From an uncultured Opitutaceae bacterium (lineage in GTDB: Bacteria; Verrucomicrobiota; Verrucomicrobiia; Opitutales; Opitutaceae), in contig CALDFV010000210.1 of the NCBI GenBank assembly GCA_937942145.1, positions 1 through 33,176 on the forward strand: 33,176 bases of DNA. Reading direction: 5' to 3'. Positions 1 to 8,140 of this stretch are shown here, piece by piece; position 1 is the stretch's first letter, and the number at the start of each line of letters is the position of its first letter. A model generated the notes under the pieces. That model made no database searches. It saw only the letters and a list, made by a program, of their open reading frames with translations, and was not told the DNA's origin. The translations under genes and the position numbers were made by a program.

Positions 1-1
1 C

Positions 2-106
2 ACCAAGAATGAGCTCGAGAAAGCTTTGATCGACAAGGCCCGAGCGAAGACTAAGGGCACGAGTGATGTGGATCTACTCAAACAGACCTTTGCCTCGATG
101 AAGTAG
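2..106 (+). CDS. C-terminal end of an unidentified protein (5' truncated)
   Basis: An open frame enters from the left edge and ends at TAG, giving a 34-residue lysine-rich, helical-looking tail that finishes in FASMK. No family can be recognised from so little. A GC-rich hairpin lies 37 nt after the stop, which fits a true gene end. The only alternative is a chance open frame, which the downstream terminator makes less likely. Confidence 0.6.
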   Translation, partial: TKNELEKALIDKARAKTKGTSDVDLLKQTFASMK

Positions 107-143
107 GGCTCCTCGTTTGAGTTCGAAAAGATTTTCAATAGAG

Positions 144-169
144 AAAGCCCGGCGATTAGACCGGGCTTT
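144..169 (+). terminator. Intrinsic terminator-like hairpin after the first gene
   Basis: The arms AAAGCCCGG and CCGGGCTTT form a perfect 9-bp stem around an 8-nt loop, ending in a short T run. It sits 37 nt after the stop of the truncated gene. The T tract is short, so termination strength is uncertain. Confidence 0.75.
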
Positions 170-657
170 CGTAGTTAACCAACCAACTAAGAAAGTTGAT
201 AGTATGTGGTGCGTAGGTATGGCGGATTCTTAAGGTTCCTGGCCGGTATTCCGGTCTTATAACTTCATTCAATCGGTTGTATTACGGATCGTCTTAACCC
301 CATTCTGTAGCATTTGTGGCGAGGCTGAGTAGAATACGTGGCAAGTGGATAGGTGCCATTACTCATTGAATACGTATAGGGATGAATTTCCGCGTTCTGC
401 GATTGTATAGTTTCACTGGGAATTCAGCCTGAGCGGTCGCTCTAATCGAAAAAATGGTTGAGTGTTCAGGGCAAGTTTACCCGGCAACCGATGCCCATGC
501 TAATAACTTGCCGGAGTTCGGATCCACCACGATAGCGTGGTGGATCCGAACCCTTAAATGCCCTTGAGCAATCAGGGATTTCTTGCCATAGTGCATGCGT
601 TTACCATCCTTTTACGTTGTGTGTATGACCTCGGATTAACCTGTATCTAGAAGCAAA
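170..657. other. Gene-free stretch with nested inverted repeats
   Basis: No convincing ORF was found. The left part is featureless. From about 470 it holds GGCAAGTT (470-477) and CCGGCAA (481-487). Both can pair with the same segment, AACTTGCCGG (505-514). A perfect 15-bp hairpin follows at 516-551. The stretch ends at the start of the secreted protein at 658 and could be a leader or an extragenic repeat. Confidence 0.5.
516..551. repeat. Perfect 15-bp stem-loop (extragenic palindrome)
   Basis: GTTCGGATCCACCAC and its exact complement flank the 6-nt loop GATAGC. There is no T tract on either side, so it is not a classical terminator. It may be a dispersed extragenic palindrome or a protein-binding or RNA structure. 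Copy number elsewhere is unknown, and I saw no second copy in this window. Confidence 0.8.
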
Positions 658-1608
658 ATGAACCATCCAAAATATTTTCGGGCAAGTAGTTTGGTCTGTC
701 TTCTTCTGGTTTTGGTCTTCGGGTTTGCCGATCCTGTTTTTGGTCAGGCTGCGGTTGAGGGGAAAGAAAAGTCAGGCCAGAGTTCCGATGGCAGGCTCGA
801 AGCGATTTTGGAGAATTCGACGCAAGAGGAAACTAAAAAGCAAAAACGGAAAAGCCAGGTCACCTTGGAAGAACTACCGCCTGAGGAACGGAGGCGCATG
901 GAAATGCAAATGATGGGGGTGGACTTCCATAGCAAAGGCGGAGTGGGGTACCGAAAGAGCTGGGAGTTTAGATCGGGTGTAACGAAGTTGTATCCACCGT
1001 ATTATGACGGCTGGGAAGATGGGAGAGAGATGAAGGGGCTGTACGAGGATTACGCGGGGAAAGGAGAGCCAGGATACACGCTTTCAAGAATTATCTACAA
1101 CGACCGCTTTCTCCAGCAAACGGGATCGGAATTTGTGAATTTTTTCTCGTTGTTTTGGGTACCCGAAGCTTATGCGTTTTCGCTGTTTACTCCGCGTAGC
1201 TTCGAGAAAGTCAAAAACACGATTCGCGAGCGAATTATTGAAGCGAGGAAAGAATATGCGGAACGCGAAAAGTTCGATTCGTTTGAAGACTACATTGCCT
1301 TCAAGTTTGGAAACGATTTCGAAATGGAGGGTTTCGTTGATGGTTATTGGATCGAGGCCAATGACGGTCCAGAACACCTCACCTATTTCTACACCTCTGA
1401 ATTCGTAGGCTACAGGCGGAAGAAAAAAGAGGCCTACAAGACTCCTTTGATTGCCACCGCGACTTACATGATCGTGAGGAACAAGATGGTGAAAATGGAT
1501 GTGGTGAGGGAATACGTCGGTCGAGATGACATTCCGATTCTATTAGAATTTACCTCCAAACTTCACGCGGACATGAACGTCGTAAATCGCTATGGAGAAT
1601 CGGATTGA
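658..1608 (+). CDS. Putative secreted protein of unknown function
   Basis: The 316-residue product starts with a Sec-type signal peptide: a short basic N-terminus, then a hydrophobic core around residues 11-24, with likely cleavage near FADPVFGQA. Residues about 35-85 are charged and low-complexity, rich in E, K and R. The rest is soluble, aromatic and charged, with no transmembrane helix and no motif I recognise. It is probably periplasmic or exported. The ATG at 658 places the signal peptide correctly, although no clear ribosome binding site precedes it. It stands alone after a structured gap and 64 bp before the next small gene. No function is proposed. Confidence 0.75.
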   Translation: MNHPKYFRASSLVCLLLVLVFGFADPVFGQAAVEGKEKSGQSSDGRLEAILENSTQEETKKQKRKSQVTLEELPPEERRRMEMQMMGVDFHSKGGVGYRKSWEFRSGVTKLYPPYYDGWEDGREMKGLYEDYAGKGEPGYTLSRIIYNDRFLQQTGSEFVNFFSLFWVPEAYAFSLFTPRSFEKVKNTIRERIIEARKEYAEREKFDSFEDYIAFKFGNDFEMEGFVDGYWIEANDGPEHLTYFYTSEFVGYRRKKKEAYKTPLIATATYMIVRNKMVKMDVVREYVGRDDIPILLEFTSKLHADMNVVNRYGESD

Positions 1609-1672
1609 AGTTTGAACGACACGATTCTTAGGCATTGAGTCAGTTGAGGCGATTGTATTGAAGGAGTCGGTA

Positions 1673-1972
1673 ATGAGTCTCAACCGCTACGAACAGATCC
1701 TAATGAACTATTTGGAGAGCCATTCTGAAGAAAAGCGGTTCTGGGAAGCAAGAGTGACTGAAATCTCTCGCCGTGGAGGAAGGCGGGAATCTAGGGCTCT
1801 TGAGTTAAACGGGATTTTGTGGGAATATTTTGAAGAGCGGGCACGCTTTGAGTCTCCATTTAGGGAAGTCCTGATTAACGAAGGTGACCGAAAGATCAGC
1901 ATGCTCAACTTGTCGGAATACCTTCTCCGAATGTGGGCTCCGCCTCCGCAAAAGAAAAGGGGTCGCCGTTAG
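1673..1972 (+). CDS. Small conserved-looking protein of unknown function
   Basis: The track opens this frame at a TTG (1658), but that codon is followed directly by AAGGAG at 1661-1666. That is a good ribosome binding site 6 nt before the ATG at 1673, so I use the ATG. The 99-residue product is charged and mostly helical. It has an arginine-rich segment (ISRRGGRRESR) and a basic tail (KKRGRR), which could suggest nucleic-acid contact, but no domain is recognised. Its stop overlaps the stop of convergent trhO by a few bases. Confidence 0.7.
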   Translation: MSLNRYEQILMNYLESHSEEKRFWEARVTEISRRGGRRESRALELNGILWEYFEERARFESPFREVLINEGDRKISMLNLSEYLLRMWAPPPQKKRGRR

Positions 1973-2964
1973 GATGGGCCGCCCCGAGATCGGTCGGCTT
2001 TTCGTTTCGTTTCAAGTTTTTCTTCCCGCCAAGTCGCTCTCTCTTTTGGCGTCATGCCGATGTGCTTGCGAGAAAGCTTCTTGCTGATTTCAACTTGCTT
2101 TTGGCGCTGGGCGGCTCGTTCGCGCTGTTCGTCACTGAGAGATTCGTGACAGTAGGGACAGCTAACGCCTTCGACGTAGTGTTCAGACTCCTTGTCTATC
2201 TCGGAAATCGCATGGCGGCAGGCATGGCACATGTCGTACTCGCCCGGCTCTAGATTGTGATCCACCGTCACCCGATTGTCGAAAACGAAGCAATCGCCCT
2301 CCCAGAGACTCTCAGAAGCGTCGACTTTCTCGAGATAGTTCAGGATCCCACCGTCGAGGTGGTACACTTTCTTAAAACCTTTTTTGAGCAAGAGCGATGT
2401 AGACTTCTCGCATCGAATTCCTCCGGTGCAGAACATGGCGATCGGCTTGTCTTTTTTTTTCTGGAGCTCTTTGTCCACGTACTCAGGAAAGTCGCGGAAG
2501 CTCTTTGTTTCCGGATTCTGGGCTCCTTTGAAGGTGCCAATCTCGACCTCGTAGTCATTGCGGGTATCAATCAAAGTGACGTCGGGATCCGAGATAAGAT
2601 CGTTCCAGTCCTCGGGCCTTACGTATTCACCCACCTGGTCTCCTGGGTTGATGTCTGGTCTGCCTAAGCGTACGATCTCTTTCTTCAGCCGGACTTTCAT
2701 TCGGTAGAAAGGGAGCTCCGATGCTTTGGAGTATTTTACCTTCATGCGGCCGATCACGGGATCGGACTGGAGGGAATCCAATACTGCATCAATACCCATT
2801 TGAGGGCCTGATATCGTTGCGTTGATCCCTTCGTGGGCGAGTAGTATTGTACCCTTGACCCCGTTCTTCTCGCACAGATTGCGTAGGGGAATTCGGCGCT
2901 GTTCGAAGTCAGGCAGCGGAACGAATTTATAGAATGCAACAATAACGACGGTGTCAGCTTCCAT
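1969..2964 (-). CDS. trhO: tRNA uridine(34) hydroxylase, rhodanese-type (TrhO/YceA)
   Basis: This family hydroxylates uridine 34 of certain tRNAs, the first step towards 5-carboxymethoxy- or 5-methoxyuridine, in the cytoplasm. The 331-residue length is close to the E. coli protein. An N-terminal acylphosphatase-like domain (VVIVAFYKFVPL, residues 6-95) precedes the rhodanese domain (about 120-220). The active-site loop is FCTGGIRCEKS, with the catalytic cysteine at residue 179. A C-terminal cysteine cluster (CHAC, CPYC) could hold zinc, as is common in the longer members. The ATG at 2964 places the N-terminal domain correctly. It is monocistronic and convergent with the small gene ending at 1972. 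Confidence 0.93.
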   Translation of the reverse strand: MEADTVVIVAFYKFVPLPDFEQRRIPLRNLCEKNGVKGTILLAHEGINATISGPQMGIDAVLDSLQSDPVIGRMKVKYSKASELPFYRMKVRLKKEIVRLGRPDINPGDQVGEYVRPEDWNDLISDPDVTLIDTRNDYEVEIGTFKGAQNPETKSFRDFPEYVDKELQKKKDKPIAMFCTGGIRCEKSTSLLLKKGFKKVYHLDGGILNYLEKVDASESLWEGDCFVFDNRVTVDHNLEPGEYDMCHACRHAISEIDKESEHYVEGVSCPYCHESLSDEQRERAAQRQKQVEISKKLSRKHIGMTPKERATWREEKLETKRKADRSRGGPS

Positions 2965-3082
2965 GGATCTAGATTTAATTGAGAACCCGAAATGCGTGTA
3001 TCAATCAAGAAGTAAACGTCGAAGTGACCGGTAGGCACTAGTGTTAGTTAAGAAGGATTGACCGGTTCCTAGTCTTTAGGCA

Positions 3083-3364
3083 ATGAACCTCGCTATGACA
3101 GTCCCTACGAGCAAAGAAAAAGCAGCTCTGCGAAATACGGCTCAGAAATTGAAGCCGGCAATCCATATTGGAAAAAAGGGGATTACACCCGCCTTGCTGG
3201 CCGAATTTACCAAAGCTCTCAAATCGGATCAGCTCGTAAAAGTGGCGTTTAAGGCAAACCGGGACGAGATTCCTCCAATCGTTGGAGAGCTGGAGTCGAA
3301 AACGGACTCCTACTGCGTAGGTGGAGTGGGAAAGCGACGGAGTTTTTACAAAGTCAAAGAGTAG
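3083..3364 (+). CDS. yhbY: YhbY-type RNA-binding protein (CRM domain), ribosome assembly factor
   Basis: The 93-residue protein is a single CRM (CRS1/YhbY) domain, which binds pre-ribosomal 23S rRNA in the large-subunit assembly pathway. Visible signatures are KPAIHIGKKGITPALLAEF (residues 24-42, with the GKKG loop) and the following KSDQLVKVAF strand. The short end RRSFYKVKE matches the usual C-terminal strand. Two in-frame ATGs (3083 and 3095) are possible and neither has a strong ribosome binding site, so the first is kept. It is divergent from trhO across about 118 bp, so the two may share a promoter region. Confidence 0.9.
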   Translation: MNLAMTVPTSKEKAALRNTAQKLKPAIHIGKKGITPALLAEFTKALKSDQLVKVAFKANRDEIPPIVGELESKTDSYCVGGVGKRRSFYKVKE

Positions 3365-3758
3365 GTCGAAACCCGATAAGGCTTCATTGAGAATATTCAC
3401 ATCTGAGGTACTCGTTCGATTGATTCGGGATCGTGAACTCCCTGGCAGAGCGAAATTTGCGGTGGGATGTTCTAATGCCTGAATTGAAAAAGCTTCGGTC
3501 GGAGTTCGAGACGGAAGTGGCGGACCTTTCCCAGGCGGTATTGGGCGTGAACGCCCTCAAGGTCGAAATGGGAGAAGAATAAGTGGGGCTGCAGTAATTT
3601 GTCTCCTGAGGAGAAAGGCGTTGTGCAAGGCGCACAGGCGCTACCTAAACATCTGTGGTTTGGTTGAGCGCTCTCAAAAAACGAGATTTGGGAATAAGAA
3701 CGATCACTCGAGCTCGAATCGATTGGGCGTTCCGAGCAAGCGTGTAAAGAAATATCCC
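3365..3758. other. Gap between yhbY and the phosphatase gene; small hairpins and one weak short ORF
   Basis: No gene listed in the track is credible here. The stretch holds three short perfect inverted repeats: GGGCG/CGCCC at 3543-3556, TCTCCT/AGGAGA at 3602-3614 and TGTGC/GCACA at 3622-3636. None has a T tract. A possible 49-codon ORF (3433-3582) is listed separately. The remainder, about 3640-3758, shows nothing. Confidence 0.4.
3433..3582 (+). CDS. Possible 49-residue small protein
   Basis: The frame is below the track's length cut-off. From GTG 3433, or ATG 3475 for a 35-residue version, it encodes an acidic, helical-looking peptide with PELKKLRSEFETEVADL, ending in KVEMGEE. Regularly spaced hydrophobic residues would suit a short amphipathic helix. 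A GGGA precedes the GTG, but the ribosome binding site is weak. It may simply be untranslated sequence downstream of yhbY. Confidence 0.3.
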   Translation: MNSLAERNLRWDVLMPELKKLRSEFETEVADLSQAVLGVNALKVEMGEE

Positions 3759-5468
3759 TTACAGTATTTCAAGAGCCATCAGCGTCTTGTCGTCTTGAGC
3801 AGCCCCGCCTTGGGAATGAGCGTCGACGACGGAAAGGGCATTTCCGGGGACGGCTTCTATTCCCTCCTGCCAGATTTCAGGTAGTCTTTTCGAGAATCCG
3901 TTGATTCCTAGCATCTCTCCTGATTGGTTTTCTACCTCGTAGATACCGTCCGTTATGAAAACGATTCGGTCTTTGGCCCCCAGTTGGATCAATCGTTCAT
4001 CGTAGACATCATCGGGCTTGATGCCGAGCGGCACGCCTTCCGAACAGATCTCTTCTGGTTCACTTAATCCGTTTCTGGAAAGAAATGCGGGGCAATGCCC
4101 GGCACTCGCGAGCTTTAGCCGATAGTCATCATAGGAGTAATAGGCGACTTGGGCAGTGATGAACATGTTTAAGTGCCCGAGCTCATCATAGATTTGCTTG
4201 TTCGTTTGGGACAAAAGCCAACCCGGGGTTTCCGCCAAGTTTAGCCGCGAGCGGATCGCCGTTCTGAAAATGGTAGCTAGCAATGCTGCGGGAACGCCTT
4301 TTCCCATCACGTCGGCGATGACAAGAAGTAGTCCACGTCCTTTTATTTCAATGGCGTCTATGTAGTCACCGCCTACGGCTAAAGCCGTAACACATTTGCC
4401 AGTTAAACGAAAGTGTTCGTTGTTTGGAAATTTCGACGGTAGAAGAGACTGCTGGATTTCCGCTGCGATCTCGAGTTGTGTTTTTGAGCGAGCGTGCTCC
4501 TTCTTTTGATTAATGGTAGATGCGTTTTCGATTGCAATAGCTAGAAATCTAGAAATTGCACGCGCGAGTCTTGCAATCCTAGTCTCGAACTGAATCGCAT
4601 CCTGTTTCGGCATTTGTAAAGAGATTATACCTACGCATTCGTCTTGGTATGAAATTGGGACCAGTAGAGCACTTTCGGACACTGAATAGAGTGGATCCGA
4701 TCTAGCGAATTGGGTGCAGTCTACGATGATCTGTTCACGCTGGGTGCGGAGAGCTTGAACAATCGAGATAGAGCGGTTGCTTGTCAGCTCGAAGCGTTGC
4801 TCTTTGTGATCGAGTGGATTTATCAGGTGCCCCTGTTGCAAGACCCAGACTACGGCATGAGGAATGGTGAAGACAGATTGGAGTCTGGCGAGACTGCTTG
4901 AAACCGCCTCAGCTAGCCAGGGCTCGCGACTAAGATCTTCGGCGAATCCTTGCAGGGCATCAAGTTCGCTGTAGCTTTGACTGAGATCGTTTGTGGCGCT
5001 TTGCAGGGTTTCGTATAGCTCTTGCATCTTAGCGATAGGGCTTTGCGGACGATGCAAAGTTTTCACGAGAACCAACTTGTGCCCATACTGGGTTTTAGAG
5101 TGAACCGCGGAATCGAAAATCGAATCAATGAGAAAGCACCCTCGACCCGATTCACTCAGAGGGTCGTCTGGAAGCCTAGCGGTCTTTGGTAGATATTTAA
5201 AGGTTCCGGGGTCTTCGATTTCGATGATTAGTTGCTCCCCTTCCCATTGCCACATGACCTTGACCGACTTAGGGCGAAATCCTCGACAGCCATGTTCAAT
5301 CGCATTGTTTAACGCCTCGCAGAAACCTAGTTCGATGGCTGGCCAAATAGTGGTGTCGATCAAACGTAGTTCGCAGAATTCCTTAAGATGTTCTGCTACG
5401 CTGGATACGAAGCTCAATTCTCCCGGAACTTCGCAGTATGAAATGTTTTGGTGTTTCAGCTCCGCCAT
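3759..5468 (-). CDS. Partner-switching regulator: RsbW-like kinase + GAF + PP2C (RsbU-like) phosphatase
   Basis: The 569-residue protein joins opposing activities that usually act on STAS-domain anti-sigma antagonists. Residues about 10-140 are a GHKL ATPase of the RsbW type. Its N box is EALNNAIEHG (51-60), G1 is EDPG (85-88) and G2 is SESGRG (105-110). A GAF sensor follows (about 165-320). Residues about 335-569 are a SpoIIE/RsbU PP2C domain with metal-binding segments GGDYIDA, ADVMGKGVPAAL, FITDGIYE and AQDDKT, all with their aspartates. It lies 3 nt after the composite glycan protein, as the last gene of the operon starting with the udk-like kinase. A STAS protein is encoded divergently at 8141 and is the obvious candidate substrate. 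The signal sensed by the GAF domain is unknown. Confidence 0.88.
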   Translation of the reverse strand: MAELKHQNISYCEVPGELSFVSSVAEHLKEFCELRLIDTTIWPAIELGFCEALNNAIEHGCRGFRPKSVKVMWQWEGEQLIIEIEDPGTFKYLPKTARLPDDPLSESGRGCFLIDSIFDSAVHSKTQYGHKLVLVKTLHRPQSPIAKMQELYETLQSATNDLSQSYSELDALQGFAEDLSREPWLAEAVSSSLARLQSVFTIPHAVVWVLQQGHLINPLDHKEQRFELTSNRSISIVQALRTQREQIIVDCTQFARSDPLYSVSESALLVPISYQDECVGIISLQMPKQDAIQFETRIARLARAISRFLAIAIENASTINQKKEHARSKTQLEIAAEIQQSLLPSKFPNNEHFRLTGKCVTALAVGGDYIDAIEIKGRGLLLVIADVMGKGVPAALLATIFRTAIRSRLNLAETPGWLLSQTNKQIYDELGHLNMFITAQVAYYSYDDYRLKLASAGHCPAFLSRNGLSEPEEICSEGVPLGIKPDDVYDERLIQLGAKDRIVFITDGIYEVENQSGEMLGINGFSKRLPEIWQEGIEAVPGNALSVVDAHSQGGAAQDDKTLMALEIL

Positions 5469-5471
5469 GGG

Positions 5472-6650
5472 TCATACGGATCGCTTGAACGCGAGTCGCC
5501 AAAAATTGTTCCGAATAAGTTTGATGATGTTCTTGTCTCCGCCGAGAGCTTGATACGAAGCGTGCACCCACTCATTGGGATCGTCTGCACTATGGCAATC
5601 GTGGAGGTCGGACAACGAGAGAAAGCCAGGGGAAGCTTCCTTAAGCCTTTGTTCCAATTCCTGGTCCTCTTTGATTCTCCATTCGATAGGCCGGGGAAGA
5701 ATGCCGATCAAACGCATCCGTCCCTTGAACACTTCCTTTAGCCAATGCCAACGACGAGTGAGAAGGCACCCGTTGTTCCCTGTTTTAAGCGCAAGGGCGC
5801 CACCTTTTCCGTCATGAGCCTCAATTGTCGTCCAGTCAATTTGGGAAAGAGCAACGGCGGGAGCGGCGAGTGTAAAAAGCAGGATCGCGAAAAGACGCTC
5901 GATCAGGGGGGCTTTACGAATGCGGCTGCCCAGGTCGCTTAGAATGAAAGCGTCCGAAATATTTACGCGACAACCTCTTTTGATATCAATTAGCAGCCCA
6001 CCGTCGGCTGCGACCTGATCGAGTTCGGTGTTGCGTCCCACCATGGTCCCCGGGAGTATCACGGAATCTCGGACGATAGCATTGTCGTCGACTATGGTAT
6101 TTTCCCCGATGCAAGCGTTGGGTCCGATGACGGCTTGCGAGCCAATATCGCATTTACCTTGAATCCAAAATGGAGGCGTCAATTTGGCGCTCGGATGGAT
6201 TCGAGTTTGAGGGCCCACCCATCCTCTAGGACAAACGGATGTTTCGATGCGAAGCTCGTACTCCTCAATGTGTTTTACCCAATTCTTGTTTAGTTTTAGC
6301 CAATGTCGGAAAAGGTCGGAAGTTGTCGCGAGGCTTGTCTGGACTTTGTTTTCACGAGGCAGTCCAATAATGGGAATAGCGTCGTTCGGCGCTTTGTCAT
6401 CCGACTGTATAGGAATTACGGTTACGTTGCGTGACCAATAGGCTCCTCCATTTAGATAGTCTCTAACAACCGTCGGTCGATCAGAAACATATACCTTGAT
6501 ATTTTCGATATTCTCGTCAACGGCCCGATCCATCCAATGGGCGATAAATGGCTGGTTCCCAACCGGCCAGAGGCAAAAGGGTTGCGGGTTTTTCCAAAGA
6601 TCGTCCAGTTTCCCCCAATCTGGAATTAGTAGTTTCCATTTTTGCTTCAT
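5472..6650 (-). CDS. Composite glycan protein: nucleotidyltransferase-like + left-handed beta-helix + sugar-transferase-like tail
   Basis: The 392-residue product has three recognisable parts. Residues about 1-85 resemble the start of a sugar-1-phosphate nucleotidyltransferase (PVGNQPFIAHWMDRAV), but the nucleotide-binding GxGTR loop is absent. Residues about 165-225 are hexapeptide repeats (IHPSAKL, IGSQAVIGPNACIGENTIV), indicating a left-handed beta-helix. The tail has a hydrophobic segment (LIERLFAILLFTLAAPAVAL) followed by FKGRMRLIGILPRPIEW. That echoes the membrane helix and the GxMSxVGPRP motif of bacterial sugar transferases, in degenerate form. It sits between a true sugar transferase and the phosphatase in one operon. 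It is probably a structural or regulatory partner rather than an active synthase, though acyl- or nucleotidyltransferase activity cannot be excluded. Confidence 0.7.
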   Translation of the reverse strand: MKQKWKLLIPDWGKLDDLWKNPQPFCLWPVGNQPFIAHWMDRAVDENIENIKVYVSDRPTVVRDYLNGGAYWSRNVTVIPIQSDDKAPNDAIPIIGLPRENKVQTSLATTSDLFRHWLKLNKNWVKHIEEYELRIETSVCPRGWVGPQTRIHPSAKLTPPFWIQGKCDIGSQAVIGPNACIGENTIVDDNAIVRDSVILPGTMVGRNTELDQVAADGGLLIDIKRGCRVNISDAFILSDLGSRIRKAPLIERLFAILLFTLAAPAVALSQIDWTTIEAHDGKGGALALKTGNNGCLLTRRWHWLKEVFKGRMRLIGILPRPIEWRIKEDQELEQRLKEASPGFLSLSDLHDCHSADDPNEWVHASYQALGGDKNIIKLIRNNFWRLAFKRSV

Positions 6651-6668
6651 GTCTCGATAGGGAGTCGG

Positions 6669-7403
6669 CTAGTAAGCGCCTTTGCCGAGGAGTACGGCTG
6701 GAATGGTCAAAAAGAGTAGTTTGATATCGAGCCAGATGCTGCTAGATTGGATGTATTCGATGTCGAGCCGAACCTGGTTTTCAAAATCGAGATCCGTTCT
6801 TCCACCGACTTGCCAAAAACAGGTCAGACCCGGTTTCGCCAGAAGGCGTTTGCGCGCTTCCACAGTGTAGTCTGCTACCTCGGCTGAGACAACTGGACGA
6901 GGTCCCACGATCGACATATCGCCGAGAAACACGTTCCAGAACTGGGGCAGCTCATCGACCGAATGCTTTCGGATAAAACGCCCGATCCGCGTAATTCTTG
7001 GATCGCCTTTCAGTTTTATCTCAATGGTATCTCTTGCCTCTTGTTGTTCGATCATTAGCTGGGCCACCTTTTCGGCGTCCAGTACCATAGACCTGAATTT
7101 CCAGATCATGAATGACTGCCCTTTGAGTCCGATGCGTTGTTGAGTGAAGAACACCGGCCCTTTGTCTTCCAGTTTTATAAGCGCAGCCGTGATGCCGAAA
7201 ATGGGAGAAAGGGCGACGAGAGCGAAACCGGAAATCAGGATATCGAAAATCCGTTTGAGGGCGATTGTCGCTCCGATTACAAAAGCCCAAGTAGAGCGCT
7301 TCAGTTTAGCTCTCGTTGTGAGACCTACCTTGCCGGAGACGGTGGCAGCTTTGGCCCAATATTCGGCAAGCTCTGTGTCTGAGTCATTTGGGATTCTTTG
7401 CAT
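6669..7403 (-). CDS. Undecaprenyl-phosphate sugar (phosphoglycosyl) transferase, exopolysaccharide initiation
   Basis: Enzymes of this family (Pfam Bac_transf) move a sugar-1-phosphate from a nucleotide sugar onto undecaprenyl phosphate at the inner membrane. This starts a repeat unit of exopolysaccharide or O-antigen. Seen here are the re-entrant helix KRIFDILISGFALVALSPIF, GPVFFTQQRIGLKG, IWKFRSM, the catalytic-region HSVDELPQFWNVFLGDMSIVGPRP and GLTCFWQVGGR. The track start at 7448 is a TTG that overlaps the upstream gene by 65 nt. The ATG at 7403 gives a 244-residue protein and a 20-nt overlap, and I prefer it. It is a short, single-helix type without the extra N-terminal membrane domain. 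The sugar is unknown. Confidence 0.92.
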   Translation of the reverse strand: MQRIPNDSDTELAEYWAKAATVSGKVGLTTRAKLKRSTWAFVIGATIALKRIFDILISGFALVALSPIFGITAALIKLEDKGPVFFTQQRIGLKGQSFMIWKFRSMVLDAEKVAQLMIEQQEARDTIEIKLKGDPRITRIGRFIRKHSVDELPQFWNVFLGDMSIVGPRPVVSAEVADYTVEARKRLLAKPGLTCFWQVGGRTDLDFENQVRLDIEYIQSSSIWLDIKLLFLTIPAVLLGKGAY

Positions 7404-8067
7404 TTTTGGCGAGTCTTCTTCGTAGATCGGCCAAAAACGTAGATTCAAAAGCGGTATCTTCTTCTGAGTTCCAGATCAAATCAGCGTGTTGCAGGGAGGG
7501 TTCCACGTGCTCCTGGTGCATCGGAAGGGTTTGCTGGCTCCAACTCGCGCGAATTTGGTCCGCAGTATAGCCCCTGTCCTTAGTATCTCTTTTCAGTCTT
7601 CGCTTAAGGCGGGTCTCTGAATCTACATTGATGTAAAGTTTGAAATGCAGGAGGTTGCGTATCTCTGGCCAGCAAAGAACGAACAGTCCTTCCAATATGA
7701 TGAGCGGACTAGGGACGAGAATATTGCCAGAGAGCAGCCGACGATAGTTGATATAAGAATAGTCAGGTGCCTCCACCTCGATACCTTGGTTGAGACAATT
7801 GAGGTGGTGATGAAGCAGTGTGTGTTCGACCGCGTTAGGGTGGTCGAAATTGGTTTTCTTGGCCTGTTCTAGGTTAATGCCTGAGAGGTCACGGTAGTAC
7901 CAATCTTGTTCGATAACAGTCGATTCCTCGGGAAACGCAGATTGAATACGTCGGGCAAAACGTGACTTCCCAGAGCCACTGCCGCCTGAAATACCGATTA
8001 TGATAGGCGCTCTATACACTCTTTTTTCTCTTATTTTCTCTCGTAGTGATTCAAGGCGCGGGGCCAA
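7384..8067 (-). CDS. udk: Uridine kinase-family P-loop kinase
   Basis: The 227-residue protein has the PRK/uridine kinase layout: Walker A GGSGSGKS (residues 28-35), DWYYRDLS after the second strand, FDHPNAVEH, YSYINYRR, and LIILEGLFVL as the Walker B-like strand. The lid is RLKRRLKRDTKDRG. Uridine kinases phosphorylate uridine or cytidine in the salvage pathway. Here the gene leads a surface-polysaccharide operon, so it might instead supply nucleotide for UDP-sugars or act on another small substrate. The first start is a TTG (8067), and a GTG at codon 17 would also leave the domain whole. The end overlaps the sugar transferase, implying coupled translation. Confidence 0.8.
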   Translation of the reverse strand: MAPRLESLREKIREKRVYRAPIIIGISGGSGSGKSRFARRIQSAFPEESTVIEQDWYYRDLSGINLEQAKKTNFDHPNAVEHTLLHHHLNCLNQGIEVEAPDYSYINYRRLLSGNILVPSPLIILEGLFVLCWPEIRNLLHFKLYINVDSETRLKRRLKRDTKDRGYTADQIRASWSQQTLPMHQEHVEPSLQHADLIWNSEEDTAFESTFLADLRRRLAKNAKNPK

Positions 8068-8140
8068 AATGTCGTAGGAAAGAAGGAGTTGAGCTTACCA
8101 TTAGGGGGCGAGCAACGAACATTCCCAAATTCCTACAAAC

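Noticed and set aside
3621-3884. Plus-strand ORF of 87 residues
   Set aside because: Most of it lies antisense to the well-supported phosphatase gene; no ribosome binding site and no recognisable domain.
7404-7448. Longer start for the sugar transferase (TTG 7448)
   Set aside because: It would overlap the upstream kinase gene by 65 nt; the ATG at 7403 leaves the whole domain and only a 20-nt overlap.
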